A stretch of DNA of 64,000 nt from Rikenella microfusus (GTDB taxonomy: Bacteria; Bacteroidota; Bacteroidia; Bacteroidales; VadinHA17): contig DZBJ01000008.1 of NCBI GenBank assembly GCA_022736275.1, forward strand, positions 36,655-100,654, read 5' to 3'. Numbering within the stretch: position 1 is the stretch's first letter; each line of letters opens with the position of its first letter. Positions 1 through 10,411 of this stretch are shown here, in pieces. The notes below the pieces were generated by a model. That model made no database searches. It was not told the origin of the DNA and saw nothing but the letters and a program-made list of their open reading frames with translations. A program made the translations under genes and the position numbers.

Positions 1-1707
1 GCAACAATGATGGACGTGCCGGTGATTGATATCATCTCGACATGTATGAGCCTTGGTCTTATAGTGTCAATCAACCAGAGGCTTGATGCCGAGACCATGG
101 CCCTTGTTGCCGAAGAGTTCGGCTTCGGTGTTGAGTTTGTCAGCGCAGAGCTGCAGGAGGCCGTGAGGGAAGAGGAGGATGATGACTCCAACCTCCAGAT
201 GCGTCCGCCCATTGTCACGGTCATGGGACACGTTGACCACGGAAAAACGAAACTCCTCGACCATATCCGCAACACAAACGTCATTGCAGGTGAAGCCGGA
301 GGGATAACCCAGCACATCGGTGCATACAGGGTGATGCTTGAAAATGAGAAGGTCATAACCTTTCTTGACACCCCGGGTCACGAGGCATTTACAGCCATGC
401 GTGCAAGAGGTGCTCAGATAACTGACATCGTCATCATTGTTGTGGCAGCTGATGACGGCGTCATGCCGCAGACACGCGAGGCAATCAACCACGCCCATGC
501 CGCCGGAGTGCCAATAATATTTGCCATAAACAAAATTGACAAACCTACCGCCAATCCTGACAGGATACGCGAAGAGCTCGCCAGCATGAACTTCCTTGTG
601 GAAGAATGGGGAGGGAAATATCAGTCGCAGGAGATATCGGCCAAGAGCGGGACCAACATCGATCTCCTTCTTGAAAAGATCCTTCTTCAGGCTGAGATGC
701 TCGAGCTGAAAGCCAATCCTGACAAACTTGCCCTTGGTACCATAATTGAATCGTCACTTGACAAGGGACGGGGCTTTGTGGCCACAGTGCTTGTCAAGGC
801 AGGAACACTGAAGCTTGGTGATGTTGTTATTGCGGGCAGCTGCTACGGACATATCAAGGCCATGTACAATGAACGTAACCAGAAGGTAACTGAGGCAGGC
901 CCGTCAATACCGGTGCTTATCCTCGGCCTCAACGGAGCGCCGCAGGCAGGTGACAAGTTCAACGTCATGGAGTCAGACAAGGAGGCCAAGGAGATTGCCA
1001 CCAAGCGGGCACAACTGCAGAGAGAGCAGGGACTGCGCACACAGAAGCATATCACCCTCGATGAGATCGGACGCCGCATAGCCATTGGCAACTTCCAGGA
1101 ACTCAATATCATTGTCAAGGGTGACGTTGACGGATCAGTTGAAGCTCTCAGTGACTCACTGATCAAGCTCTCAACCGAAGAGATACAGGTCAATATCATT
1201 CATAAGGCTGTAGGACAGATATCTGAATCTGACATCCTGCTCGCCGCAGCTTCCAATGCCGTAGTGGTGGGCTTCCAGGTGAGGCCGTCAGTCAGCGCAC
1301 GTAAGCTTGCAGAGAAGGAGGGAATTGACATCCGGCTCTATTCAATCATCTACGATGCCATCGAGGAGATCAGGGCCGCCATGGAGGGGATGCTCTCACC
1401 GGAGATCAAGGAAGAGATTGTCGCCACCATCGAGGTGCGCGAGGTATTCAGGATCGGCAAGATCGGAACTGTTGCCGGTTGCTTCGTACGCGACGGCAAG
1501 ATCAACCGTAACACAAAGATCAGGGTCATCCGCGATGGTATTGTTATCCACACCGGCGACCTGGGATCTTTGAAACGGTTCAAGGATGACGTCAGGGAGG
1601 TTACATCAGGTTATGAGTGCGGTCTGAACATCGACGGCTTCAATGACATCAATGTCGGAGACGTAATAGAGGGCTACCAGACCGTGCAGGCCAAGAGAAC
1701 CCTTTAG
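1..1707 (+). CDS. infB: Translation initiation factor IF-2, 3' part (5' end outside window)
   Basis: IF-2 is the GTPase that brings initiator tRNA to the 30S subunit and promotes subunit joining. The reading frame is open from base 1, so the gene enters from the left and its N-terminal region is missing here. The visible part starts in the region just before the G domain. The P-loop GHVDHGKT follows at about residues 73-80 of the frame starting at 7, then DTPGHE (switch II) and NKID (guanine specificity). The two beta-barrels and the C-terminal fMet-tRNA binding domain complete the usual IF-2 order through to the stop. The last residues match the normal family end, so the 3' end is intact. 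It converges on gcvH, with a two-way terminator between them. Identification is firm. Confidence 0.97.
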   Translation, partial: ATMMDVPVIDIISTCMSLGLIVSINQRLDAETMALVAEEFGFGVEFVSAELQEAVREEEDDDSNLQMRPPIVTVMGHVDHGKTKLLDHIRNTNVIAGEAGGITQHIGAYRVMLENEKVITFLDTPGHEAFTAMRARGAQITDIVIIVVAADDGVMPQTREAINHAHAAGVPIIFAINKIDKPTANPDRIREELASMNFLVEEWGGKYQSQEISAKSGTNIDLLLEKILLQAEMLELKANPDKLALGTIIESSLDKGRGFVATVLVKAGTLKLGDVVIAGSCYGHIKAMYNERNQKVTEAGPSIPVLILGLNGAPQAGDKFNVMESDKEAKEIATKRAQLQREQGLRTQKHITLDEIGRRIAIGNFQELNIIVKGDVDGSVEALSDSLIKLSTEEIQVNIIHKAVGQISESDILLAAASNAVVVGFQVRPSVSARKLAEKEGIDIRLYSIIYDAIEEIRAAMEGMLSPEIKEEIVATIEVREVFRIGKIGTVAGCFVRDGKINRNTKIRVIRDGIVIHTGDLGSLKRFKDDVREVTSGYECGLNIDGFNDINVGDVIEGYQTVQAKRTL

Positions 1708-1708
1708 A

Positions 1709-1862
1709 ATTGTCGATTGATGATGTGCACCTATGTCCGCCCACTGGCGGATTAACGATTTAAAGGATCTCCCAATCGCAAATTTGAGCCGGCGACGCAG
1801 GCGCAGGATCAATCCCGTATCCGCCGGCTGGCGGATCGGGACGCACATCGTCAATCGACAAT
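1709..1862. repeat. Inverted-repeat-bounded intergenic element with internal hairpin
   Basis: The segment between infB and the terminator is bounded by a 20-bp inverted repeat with one mismatch (1709-1728 against 1843-1862). Inside it lies a strong hairpin, CCGCC-GGCT-GGCGG with flanking CCCG and CGGG arms (about 1814-1840). The part 1785-1842 recurs at 12774-12832, with about 52 of 59 bases identical by hand alignment. This is seen directly. No protein is encoded. It looks like a small dispersed, non-autonomous repeat of the REP or MITE kind. Confidence 0.75.
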
Positions 1863-1892
1863 AAAAAAAGCTGCTCGCGGGCAGCTTTTTTT
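1863..1892. terminator. Bidirectional rho-independent terminator between infB and gcvH
   Basis: The stem GCTGC/GCAGC with a six-base loop is flanked by a run of A on the left and a run of T on the right, so it can end transcription from both converging genes, infB (+) and gcvH (-). Confidence 0.85.
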
Positions 1893-1910
1893 ATTTATTC
1901 TGATTGGTGC

Positions 1911-2291
1911 TTATGCTCCGATCAACTTCTTGTAAGCCTCAGCATCAAGAAGTGCATCAATCTCTGAGGGGTCATCAATCTCCACCTTTATCATCCAGCC
2001 TTTGCCGTAGGGATCACTGTTGACAAGCTCAGCGGCTGTGTCAAGATCTTCATTCTTAGCGGTCACGGTGCCACTCAGGGGCATGAAAAGATCCGATACA
2101 GTCTTGACGGCTTCCACCGTTCCAAAGACCTCTCCATGACTCAGTTTCTCACCCACGGTTTCGATCTCTATGAATACTATATCGCCAAGCTCATGCTGTG
2201 CGAAATCGGTAATGCCTACTACAGCTTCATTGCCTTTAACAAGAACCCACTCATGATCCTTGGTGTACTTCAGATTTGCGGGAACATTCAT
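1911..2291 (-). CDS. gcvH: Glycine cleavage system H protein
   Basis: This is the lipoyl carrier protein of the glycine cleavage complex. Its lipoyl-lysine arm shuttles the aminomethyl group between the P, T and L proteins in the cytoplasm. It has 126 residues, the usual length. The lipoylation site is Lys63 in the context VEAVKTVSD, followed by the acidic C-terminal part typical of GcvH. The ATG start at 2291 fits the family N-terminus. A Bacteroidota -7 element, TATTTTTG, lies about 49 bases upstream, so the gene probably has its own promoter. It lies downstream of sprA on the same strand, as in Flavobacterium-type genomes. The other glycine-cleavage genes are not in the window. Confidence 0.96.
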   Translation of the reverse strand: MNVPANLKYTKDHEWVLVKGNEAVVGITDFAQHELGDIVFIEIETVGEKLSHGEVFGTVEAVKTVSDLFMPLSGTVTAKNEDLDTAAELVNSDPYGKGWMIKVEIDDPSEIDALLDAEAYKKLIGA

Positions 2292-2339
2292 CGCTTAATA
2301 TTTTATTAGTTTGACTTTGATCTTCAGAAATCAAGTCTT

Positions 2340-2347
2340 CAAAAATA
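2340..2347 (-). promoter_or_regulatory. Candidate -7 element for gcvH
   Basis: TATTTTTG on the minus strand fits the Bacteroidota consensus TAnnTTTG and lies about 49 bases upstream of the gcvH start. I do not see a clear TTTG -33 partner, so this is tentative. Confidence 0.4.
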
Positions 2348-2407
2348 CATCTTTTTTAGTTTTTAACCCCTGATTGCTGTTATTTTTAATGGGCGAAGAA
2401 AGGCCCG

Positions 2408-5400
2408 TCACTGGGCAAGTGTAAACCTGAGGCTGAAACCGAAGTTGGTGTTGGATGTAAGGAAGGTGTTGGCCACAAAGGGATCATTCATTGAATGGTC
2501 AGCGTAAATCTGCAGGTTGAACCTGTCACTCAGCAGATAATCGGCCGTGCCACGGATGGTAAATACCCGCTGTCCTGCCACGGGCTGGTTCACCTCCTCT
2601 ATCAGCTTGCGGGCCAGTGTTTTGTTATCTCTGATCGATAGGTCAAGCTTCAGGTTGAGATCGCTCTCAAGTGCACGCTGGCCGGTGCGCGACCTCAGGA
2701 TGATGGCAACGTTGTCAAACCTGTATCCAGCACCAATGGTTATCTCTTCATTCCTTATGTCAGCCACCTGGTTGCTCGTCAGGTTCAGGGTCACCGTACG
2801 CGACCTCCGGTACTCGAACCTGGTGCTCAGTGAGTTCTTCCATCCGAGGTCAATATTAATAAACGGACTGAACTGCTCATTGATCGTCACTGAATTGATC
2901 TCGTAAAGAGGAATGAAGTTCGAATTCAGGTCGCGTATGATGCTTATGCCCGACTCATCGGGATCATAGTAGAGGCTCGTGTTGAATGAACCGATGGTAT
3001 ATGTTGACCTGTACTGGTGAGAGAGACTAACCGAGTTGAATACCTTCCTCACTGCCTCAAATTTCGTCAGTCCTTCAAAATTGATACGCCAGTTGGGCAT
3101 CATTTGAAGCGCCGAAGGGAAGGGATCAAGCGATATCTTATCAGCATCCCTTTTTGTATATGCTGCCAGGAAGGAAGGCACAAGAACCTCACTCGAGGTC
3201 AAGCCGTAGCCGCTGGTGTATGGACCTGTAATCTGCTCTCCGGTGACCGGATCATAGTCCGGATCATAGGTGTTGTCGACCTGGCTGCGCTCGTCGCCCC
3301 GGCGCTGCGAAATGATGACCGTATTATCGCGGAACTGCTCGAAAGTCTGCGAGACATAGTCGCCGGACTTTGGTATCTTCTCAAAGGAGGTACCCCATGA
3401 GACGACTGATATTGTGAAAGAACCCGTGATGCGTGGATTCCTGAGGCTGTCAGGGAAGTTGCCGTTATAGTCGGCCCTGAGGTAAGACGACATCGTCTCC
3501 GAGTAACGCCGGTCGGAGGTGAGATCTATCCGCAGGCCCGGGAAGGGCTCTATATTGGCCCTCAGGTTTATCTGCTCGCGCTGGCTGTAGGAGGCGGCAT
3601 TATTGAGAAGAGTGTCAGTGGTGATCCATCCGTTAATGACAGCCTCGTCAAAGAAACGCTCATCGGTGAGACCGAGGAGGAAACGCCATCCGGGCGCTGA
3701 CATGCCATCGTAACTCTGCTGTCCCAGGAAAGAGGTTCCGGGAAGGTAGCCCGGCATAATGTGACCCTGCTCAAGCTGATATGTCCCGGAGATGTTTCGC
3801 AGAGCCATCAGAGCACGTATCAGATAGCGTCCTGCAACATTTGCCATACCCGGCTTCTTCTCAACCCTCCCCCTGATGTCTATGCTGGCATTGGTAACGT
3901 CAGCATCAGCCGTGTAGTCTATCCTCATGTCGGATACCACGTCGTATTTCCCGGTAACAACCGTGCCGTCAGGTGCGGTGACAGTGACAGTGATATCCCT
4001 GGTCTTGAGGTTGTGGTTGATGATCCTGGGTTTGCCGGCCCTGAGGGGTATCCCTCTCCTGGAGTGGGTCACCTCCTCGTATCCCAGGCTCATGCGGCTC
4101 CGGGCACCGGGCTGGGTGGTGGCCTCTATCTCCTTCAGAAATTTGACCTTGCTGTAGATGTTGGTAAGGTTGGCCTGGACGGTAAACTGCGCGTTGCTCG
4201 AATTCTTTATGGTGTTACCCGGGATGATATTCGCGGAATCAGCAAAAACGGTTCCGGCCAGCCAGTCATACCGTGCTGTGTAACGGGCATTGGAGGTCAC
4301 CCATGAGAGCAGCGGCAGCTTGTTGACGGGTATATTGTAATTGAGATTCAGAAGGTGGTAGTAGTTCGTCGTTCGCCCGAAGTTCGAGAGGCTGGTCATT
4401 ACCGAGTCACGCCACTGATCATAGATGTCGGGGTAACGCTCGCGATCAACCCCGCCCGCCGGTTCATCAATACGTGCTATGGTACTGGCAGTGAAGTCCA
4501 GCTTCAGCTGCTTCGTGATGTCATACCTGATGTCGTAGAAGCGTGTCCAGATGAAATCTTTTGTGAAGTAAGGATCAATGATAAAATTGGGATTGTTTAT
4601 ATTCCGGGTCTTCACCTCATTGTAATACCTGTAGAGGTCTGTTCTCACCGTAATATGCCTCGGGAAGAGATAGATATTGAAATCCTTGATCAGCCTGAAT
4701 GCCGAAGAGTTGATGAGACCCGCCTTCTGGAACGGAGTGTAATTTTTCGGCATCGCATCAAAATCGTAAGCTATTCCGCCCCTGTATGTCTTCTCAACAT
4801 CGATTTCCTTTTTGGTGTCTGAATTATGTAGCTCGTTGAAGGCATAGCTGACCGACAGGTTTGCCGGATCCCAGGCATGAGGCTTCTCTCCCCTGTTTGT
4901 AGTACCGGCGTTACTGACCGTCAGTGTACGGCGGCGTGTATATTGTTCTGCCAGGTTGAGAATCGAATCCCTCTCCGCTTTTGTCTCAGTCTGGTCAAGT
5001 GACTCATTAAGCTTGATGTCGGGGTTCAGGGGGTCGTACTGCGGCCTTATGCGGTTCTCGGAGTATCCCATGTATACCGGTATCCGCATTCCGGTCTTCT
5101 CGGGAAATAACTTGCCCAGCTCAAGGTTTGACGACAGGTCGTACTGTATGAGCTGAACCATACTGCGTTCATTGACCTTCTTGTCAATGCTCCCCCATCC
5201 CGGAGTGCTTGTCTGCCCTACCATGTTCAATGTACCAAGGTCGGCCAGCCGGGCCTGCATCTGGGCGTTGGCGGCCCATCCGCCTTCCTCGCGGAAATCA
5301 CTCAGGCGAAGCTCGTTGATCCACACTTCAGCTGACTTGGGAGCGCCGTCATCTCTCTGAGGATTACGTGTTCTGATGGGGTTCCTGACCCCGGCCATCA

Positions 5401-8400
5401 CCACCCTGACATTGCTCATGTTGGGGTTTCCGCTGACAGAGATGCGGGCGTTACCAATAGTGATGGTAAATATGTCAGCCTCACTGAGGGTTGATCCGCT
5501 CTCCTTCATGGCTGCATCACGGGCCTGCTTTGCATCAAGGAGTTGTGACAGGTCAATATCCAGCTTGTTTTCTTCGGGCCAGACAATCTCTCTCTGCTCC
5601 TCGTTGTCATTGTTATATCTTCCGTAAGGTGTAAGCTTCAGGGGGATCTCATACTCATAGAAGTTGCCCTTGTAGTCTGATCCGAGCCTTACAAAGACGG
5701 TGACTTCATCATCAAGCAGGGGCTCACCGATGAGGGCCTCGGCATGCACCTCCATCTTCAGCCTGCGGTACTGACGCATGTCAAGGGTAACATTCTTGTA
5801 CGTGGCCCTGGCGTCACCGTCAGCCAGGTTCCTGACGCGAAGCACCATCGACTGCTCATTGAGCTGTCTCAGCTGAGGATTGGCGGGGTCAATGACGCGG
5901 TCGAAGCCCGGAGGCAGAACATAGTTCACCGGCTCCTTGCCGGCGTTCTCCTCTATACTCACCGAACTTATCTCGAAGGTGCCGTCATCCTCCTCAGGTA
6001 TGGTGATGCGTTCACCGCCTTCGAAAAATGCTATGTTGTATTTGCGCCACTCAGACCTGACAAGCTCAAGACGGGCAAAACGCATGATGACCTCCTCATC
6101 AAAGTCGCGCATGTACATCCTGAAGAATCTTATCGACTTGAAATCGCGTATTGAACCAACCACCTTCTCATAGTCAGTGACAGGTATCTTGAACTGGTAC
6201 CATTTGACCGGCGACTTCTGGCCGTTGGCAAAGGTGGCAGTGTACTCAACCTCGTCAACAATGAAATTCCTGCCCACAACCAGGTCCTCCCGCCTCATGC
6301 TCACATGATACTGGTAATAGCTTTCTGTCTCACTGAGGGTGTTGTCGCGGTTGATATCCTCCATGTCAGGCAAGGTGGTTCCGCTGGTGGGATATGATTC
6401 GGTAGACATCTCAGAGGTGGGTGAGTTGCCGTCAGTGCCGTTGAACTTCTTGTACCGCTCCAGTATCCCCAGTTGAAGGAGATCGTAGTCAGATCCCCTG
6501 AAATAATGAAAGTCATCGTTCGAGGGATCGTCAAAGATCGAATCAAGAACCTCGGGGCTCACAACTGCGCCGACTGACAGAAGGTAGCTGTCAAAGAAAG
6601 ATCTCTCATCATCGTTGCCCAGCCCGTCGAGTCCCACATCCTGATACCGGCGTGATTCTATGTTATTGTCAAATGCCTGCACAACAGCCTGTACCGTTGG
6701 CACACGTCCCCAGACCGTGGTATCAACATTCACCACCAGCGGTGAGACAGGCAGCCCGTTCTCAAACTGCTTGCGTGAGTCACGCAGGATATCCTCGGAG
6801 ATATTGCCCAGGTTAAAGTAAAGATCACCTCCGTCATGACCGGTGCTCTCAGCGTAGGGGTCCATGACCCAGAACTTTATGTACTGTATGTTTGCAGACT
6901 CAAAGTCGTTGGTGAGCAGTTCCCTCATCATTCCTCCCCACCGGGTCCGGGGTGAGTTCAGCAGTCCGTCAGCGCCTATGCCTGCAGAGTAACCGTCAGG
7001 GATCACGTTGAAGTTGTAAGGACCCCTCTCTGACGGATAAAAGGCAACATTAAGGACGGAGATATTCGTAGGAATGCCGCTGGCCGACTCCTTGTACGGG
7101 AAGATCTCAGTTTCATATATCTCCCTGACATAGTGGCTTGACTGCAGGTCAGGATTAGCCTTGATATAATCAGGAGTGGTTGAGCCGTTACGAAGGAACA
7201 GCGGGTCGATAACATACCATGCCAGTCTGGCCCTGTTGAAGCCTGACCGTAAATCATTGTTCAGTTTTGCCTCCGGGAAAAGCATATCCTGCCCCAGCGG
7301 TACGCTCGAATGCGACCACGCATTGAATGCACGGAGGTCAAGTGATATCTCACTCGCTTCAAAATCGTCAATATAGACCGCCCCTTCTTTGGTAATGGCC
7401 TTGCTGTGGCCCGGTGCCAGATAGGCAAACTCGCCGAAGAAATCAACGGATGAAGGAGCATTGGTCTCAATCAGCGGCAGCCAGTCGATGGCATTGGTGA
7501 GAAACTTCGAGTCAGACCGGTATGATGCATCAAGCCCGTAAATAGTGTTTGAAATAGGATCCTCGCCGTAGGTGACCTTCTGGGTATAGGGCCTTTCTGT
7601 CAGCCGCAGCGCCGTACCTCCGAGGTTGAATTTGTCGGAGAACCTGTAGTTAAGATGTGTGCCTATCAGGCTCTTGGTCTGCAGCCCGAAGAACTGGTTG
7701 CTTTCCAGTGAGACCTGAACGGGTGTCTGTGACTCAATAAGGGCAGTGTTGATGATCTTTACCGAACCCATATTGTAGTCAACGGTGTAATCAACATTCT
7801 CGGTCAGTGTCACGCCCCCGGCCGTCACCTTGACAGAGCCGGCCGGAATATTGGCCACATTGAGCCTTATCTCCGACCCGGAAGCTGATGTAAACTGACC
7901 GCTGAGAACGTACTTGTTCTTCTCGGCCATCTGCCTCGCCGCTGTCTGCGTGGAGTCATACAGCTCCGTGAAAACGAATTTCCTGATTTGTTCCGGATCG
8001 GTGATGTATTTCAGCAGGTGCCGCCCGAAAGGCTCCAGCACCGGAAATATTATCCGTCCCTTTTCTGCCATGACGGTTATGCCGTCGACAAAGTCAAACA
8101 GCCCGTCGGGCTCCCTGTCAAGCTGTGAGTTGAGCTGGTCAAGTCCAAGTGCCTGAAGGAGCACCTGGCTTTCAAGTGGAGTACCCGGAAGGTAATTGAG
8201 TGAGTTGCCGGTCTTGTCATCCTGGTACAGGATATTGACTTCGAAATTCTTTGCCTCCAGTCTTCCTGACCCAAGGTTGTAGATGTTCTTCATCATCAGG
8301 CCCCAGGTAGGGAGCTGGGGACTCAGGTTGGTGCCCTTGATGAGCTTGAGGATGAGGGCGTCGGGGGCAGTGATACCGTCGGTGGAGAACTCACCTACCT

Positions 8401-9814
8401 TGAACACCTGGCCATTGAAGGTGTATTCGTAGGCCACCGCCAGCACCTCGTCATTGTTCAGAGCCACATTAAGTGAGATATATCCCAGCTGGCTGTTGAG
8501 AGTATACTCGCGTGAAGTAAGCTGCCTCGCATTCTCGATCTTCTCATAATCGCGGCCTACCTGAAAACCGGGATAGAGTGAGGCGAAGGCGTCGGTAACC
8601 TGGTCTATGTTTCTTACAGCGCTGTATGTGGAATTCAGTTCTGCGTAGAGTCCGTTGCTGCTGTTGGCAGGATTGAACGGTGCTCCCGGGGTGCTCTGGA
8701 ATTCCGGAACGGAATTGTAGATGTTCTCCTGATTCTCGGCAAGGTCGAGGAACGCAACTATATTGCGGTTGCTCATATCCTCAAAGCGGCTGGTCTTATT
8801 GGTGACCCATACTTCGATCTTCTCAATGTTGAGCCCGGTGCTGACAAGAGGAAGATTGGCCAGTGAAGCATCAAAGCTGTCCTTGAATTGCTGTGCCAGG
8901 AAGAAGTGACGGTTGGCCTCATATTTGTCAGCCGTGATCTCGTAATCAGTCAGCTGCGACCCACCCTTTACCTCCACTACAGATGACTCACCCTTCTGCT
9001 GAGAGAAGACCGTGGTCATAGTCAGTTTGCCGAACTGCAGCTCTGTCTTGAGGCCAAAGAGGCTGTAGCTCCCTGATATGAGGGTGCCGTTGAGCGGCAG
9101 GGTCACATCGCCGGCCTCAATCTTTTTGATGATCTCATCCTCCTTGCCTGAGTATTCCAGCTTGGTGCGGTTCTCAAACTCGAACATTGCTTCAGTGTTG
9201 TAGTTGATCCCCAGCTCCATCTTGTCACCGATTGTGCCGGTGACATTCATCTGGATCTTCTCCTGGAAGTCGAAGGTGGGGATGGTGCGCAGATTCTCCG
9301 ACAGTGTCGGGTTCTCGGTGTGGGAGATGTTGATCCCGAAGATGAGCTCCGCAGAACCCTGCGGCACGATATTGATAACGTTACTGCCGAAGATCCTGTC
9401 AAAGGTCTCTCCTCCCACCTCAATCTGCGGTATAAGTGACGACCTGAAGCCCGACGCGTCTCCCCTGAGGCTTGCATCCCAGTATTCACGCATGGCCTGT
9501 TCAAACTCATACTTCCGGTACTCGTCAGCATTCATGTAGACAGGCCTGCGGTAATCGAGATCACCAACCTTCTGGTAGATTATATACTGATTGTTGCGGC
9601 CGTCGTACTCGACTTGCGTGGTAAGGTTTGAGGGGTTACTGAGGAAGAGCGGAGATGATCTTTTGGCGTCCCATGGAAAGACGGGATCAGCATTGAGTTT
9701 AAGGAGGGTATCGCCGGCACCGCTCTGTGCACCAAGGGTCACAGAAATCAGGGTCAGGGCTGCAAATAGCCCCATCCTGATCCTCAGACCCCTATTTTGT
9801 AAAGAAAACTGCAA
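2408..9814 (-). CDS. sprA: Cell-surface protein SprA, type IX secretion translocon
   Basis: SprA (Sov in Porphyromonas) is the very large outer-membrane beta-barrel that forms the export channel of the type IX secretion system, used for gliding adhesins and secreted enzymes. The product is about 2468 residues, the family's usual size. An N-terminal hydrophobic signal segment ends near LGAQ. The family block IVPQGSAELIFGI follows near residue 150, then long stretches of alternating hydrophobic strands rich in Tyr and Asn, ending in an aromatic-rich barrel strand. The first start codon in frame is TTG at 9814. An ATG at 9775 with a purine-rich site before it is the alternative, but it would leave the signal peptide without basic residues. 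It follows ruvA after 15 bases, in the conserved order pdxA-ruvA-sprA. Other T9SS genes must lie elsewhere. Confidence 0.96.
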   Translation of the reverse strand: MQFSLQNRGLRIRMGLFAALTLISVTLGAQSGAGDTLLKLNADPVFPWDAKRSSPLFLSNPSNLTTQVEYDGRNNQYIIYQKVGDLDYRRPVYMNADEYRKYEFEQAMREYWDASLRGDASGFRSSLIPQIEVGGETFDRIFGSNVINIVPQGSAELIFGINISHTENPTLSENLRTIPTFDFQEKIQMNVTGTIGDKMELGINYNTEAMFEFENRTKLEYSGKEDEIIKKIEAGDVTLPLNGTLISGSYSLFGLKTELQFGKLTMTTVFSQQKGESSVVEVKGGSQLTDYEITADKYEANRHFFLAQQFKDSFDASLANLPLVSTGLNIEKIEVWVTNKTSRFEDMSNRNIVAFLDLAENQENIYNSVPEFQSTPGAPFNPANSSNGLYAELNSTYSAVRNIDQVTDAFASLYPGFQVGRDYEKIENARQLTSREYTLNSQLGYISLNVALNNDEVLAVAYEYTFNGQVFKVGEFSTDGITAPDALILKLIKGTNLSPQLPTWGLMMKNIYNLGSGRLEAKNFEVNILYQDDKTGNSLNYLPGTPLESQVLLQALGLDQLNSQLDREPDGLFDFVDGITVMAEKGRIIFPVLEPFGRHLLKYITDPEQIRKFVFTELYDSTQTAARQMAEKNKYVLSGQFTSASGSEIRLNVANIPAGSVKVTAGGVTLTENVDYTVDYNMGSVKIINTALIESQTPVQVSLESNQFFGLQTKSLIGTHLNYRFSDKFNLGGTALRLTERPYTQKVTYGEDPISNTIYGLDASYRSDSKFLTNAIDWLPLIETNAPSSVDFFGEFAYLAPGHSKAITKEGAVYIDDFEASEISLDLRAFNAWSHSSVPLGQDMLFPEAKLNNDLRSGFNRARLAWYVIDPLFLRNGSTTPDYIKANPDLQSSHYVREIYETEIFPYKESASGIPTNISVLNVAFYPSERGPYNFNVIPDGYSAGIGADGLLNSPRTRWGGMMRELLTNDFESANIQYIKFWVMDPYAESTGHDGGDLYFNLGNISEDILRDSRKQFENGLPVSPLVVNVDTTVWGRVPTVQAVVQAFDNNIESRRYQDVGLDGLGNDDERSFFDSYLLSVGAVVSPEVLDSIFDDPSNDDFHYFRGSDYDLLQLGILERYKKFNGTDGNSPTSEMSTESYPTSGTTLPDMEDINRDNTLSETESYYQYHVSMRREDLVVGRNFIVDEVEYTATFANGQKSPVKWYQFKIPVTDYEKVVGSIRDFKSIRFFRMYMRDFDEEVIMRFARLELVRSEWRKYNIAFFEGGERITIPEEDDGTFEISSVSIEENAGKEPVNYVLPPGFDRVIDPANPQLRQLNEQSMVLRVRNLADGDARATYKNVTLDMRQYRRLKMEVHAEALIGEPLLDDEVTVFVRLGSDYKGNFYEYEIPLKLTPYGRYNNDNEEQREIVWPEENKLDIDLSQLLDAKQARDAAMKESGSTLSEADIFTITIGNARISVSGNPNMSNVRVVMAGVRNPIRTRNPQRDDGAPKSAEVWINELRLSDFREEGGWAANAQMQARLADLGTLNMVGQTSTPGWGSIDKKVNERSMVQLIQYDLSSNLELGKLFPEKTGMRIPVYMGYSENRIRPQYDPLNPDIKLNESLDQTETKAERDSILNLAEQYTRRRTLTVSNAGTTNRGEKPHAWDPANLSVSYAFNELHNSDTKKEIDVEKTYRGGIAYDFDAMPKNYTPFQKAGLINSSAFRLIKDFNIYLFPRHITVRTDLYRYYNEVKTRNINNPNFIIDPYFTKDFIWTRFYDIRYDITKQLKLDFTASTIARIDEPAGGVDRERYPDIYDQWRDSVMTSLSNFGRTTNYYHLLNLNYNIPVNKLPLLSWVTSNARYTARYDWLAGTVFADSANIIPGNTIKNSSNAQFTVQANLTNIYSKVKFLKEIEATTQPGARSRMSLGYEEVTHSRRGIPLRAGKPRIINHNLKTRDITVTVTAPDGTVVTGKYDVVSDMRIDYTADADVTNASIDIRGRVEKKPGMANVAGRYLIRALMALRNISGTYQLEQGHIMPGYLPGTSFLGQQSYDGMSAPGWRFLLGLTDERFFDEAVINGWITTDTLLNNAASYSQREQINLRANIEPFPGLRIDLTSDRRYSETMSSYLRADYNGNFPDSLRNPRITGSFTISVVSWGTSFEKIPKSGDYVSQTFEQFRDNTVIISQRRGDERSQVDNTYDPDYDPVTGEQITGPYTSGYGLTSSEVLVPSFLAAYTKRDADKISLDPFPSALQMMPNWRINFEGLTKFEAVRKVFNSVSLSHQYRSTYTIGSFNTSLYYDPDESGISIIRDLNSNFIPLYEINSVTINEQFSPFINIDLGWKNSLSTRFEYRRSRTVTLNLTSNQVADIRNEEITIGAGYRFDNVAIILRSRTGQRALESDLNLKLDLSIRDNKTLARKLIEEVNQPVAGQRVFTIRGTADYLLSDRFNLQIYADHSMNDPFVANTFLTSNTNFGFSLRFTLAQ

Positions 9815-9829
9815 TCCGGCACTTCTGTT

Positions 9830-10411
9830 TTATAACAGTTTCAGCGCCCTCCTCACTATCTCCTCCACCTGGAGTGTTCTGTCCTCCTTCAGGAGGTTGT
9901 CAACAACCTTAATGGCGCTGTTCCTGGCAAATCCAAGCATCACTAAAGCTGATAACGATTCTTCACGTGCAGTATTGTCGGAAAATGCAATAATTTCACC
10001 GGAAACAGAGTGTTTTCCGGTTTTATCTTTCAGGTCAATAATTATCCTTTGTGCGGTCTTTAATCCTATGCCCTTGACTGCCTTGAGAATGCCGACATTT
10101 CCCTCTGAAATTGCCTCCCGGAGGTCACCCGGCCTGACTGATGAAAGCATCATCCGTGCAGTGCCGGCACCGACACCCGAAACGCTGATCAGCTGCCTGA
10201 ACAGTTCACGCTCATCTTCGGCGAAAAAACCATAGAGATGCCAGGCATCCTCCCGGATCGACTCATGGATCAGTATCTTGCAGGTAACTGCCTTTTCAAG
10301 AGCAGCATAAGTGTTAAGTGAAATATTGATGTTGTATCCTATGCCGTTGCATTCAACCACCACATAGGCTGGGGTCAGAACGGTAACCTTACCGGTAATG
10401 TAATCGATCAT
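9830..10411 (-). CDS. ruvA: Holliday junction branch migration protein RuvA
   Basis: RuvA binds four-way DNA junctions as a tetramer and loads the RuvB motor for branch migration during recombination repair. The product has 193 residues, the normal length. The N-terminal OB-fold begins MIDYITGKV, two helix-hairpin-helix motifs lie mid-protein (around SVSGVGAGTA and GIGLKTAQRI), and the C-terminal three-helix RuvB-binding domain contains SALVMLGF. Its ATG overlaps the pdxA stop by four bases (ATGA), which implies translational coupling. sprA follows 15 bases later. Confidence 0.97.
   Translation of the reverse strand: MIDYITGKVTVLTPAYVVVECNGIGYNINISLNTYAALEKAVTCKILIHESIREDAWHLYGFFAEDERELFRQLISVSGVGAGTARMMLSSVRPGDLREAISEGNVGILKAVKGIGLKTAQRIIIDLKDKTGKHSVSGEIIAFSDNTAREESLSALVMLGFARNSAIKVVDNLLKEDRTLQVEEIVRRALKLL

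Noticed and set aside
3761..4306. Open frame of 181 codons on the plus strand
   Set aside because: It lies wholly antisense inside sprA and shows no plausible protein features; long antisense frames are common in this GC-richer gene.
9591..10235. Open frame of 214 codons on the plus strand
   Set aside because: It runs antisense across the sprA 5' end and ruvA, which are well supported. Its translation has no family features.
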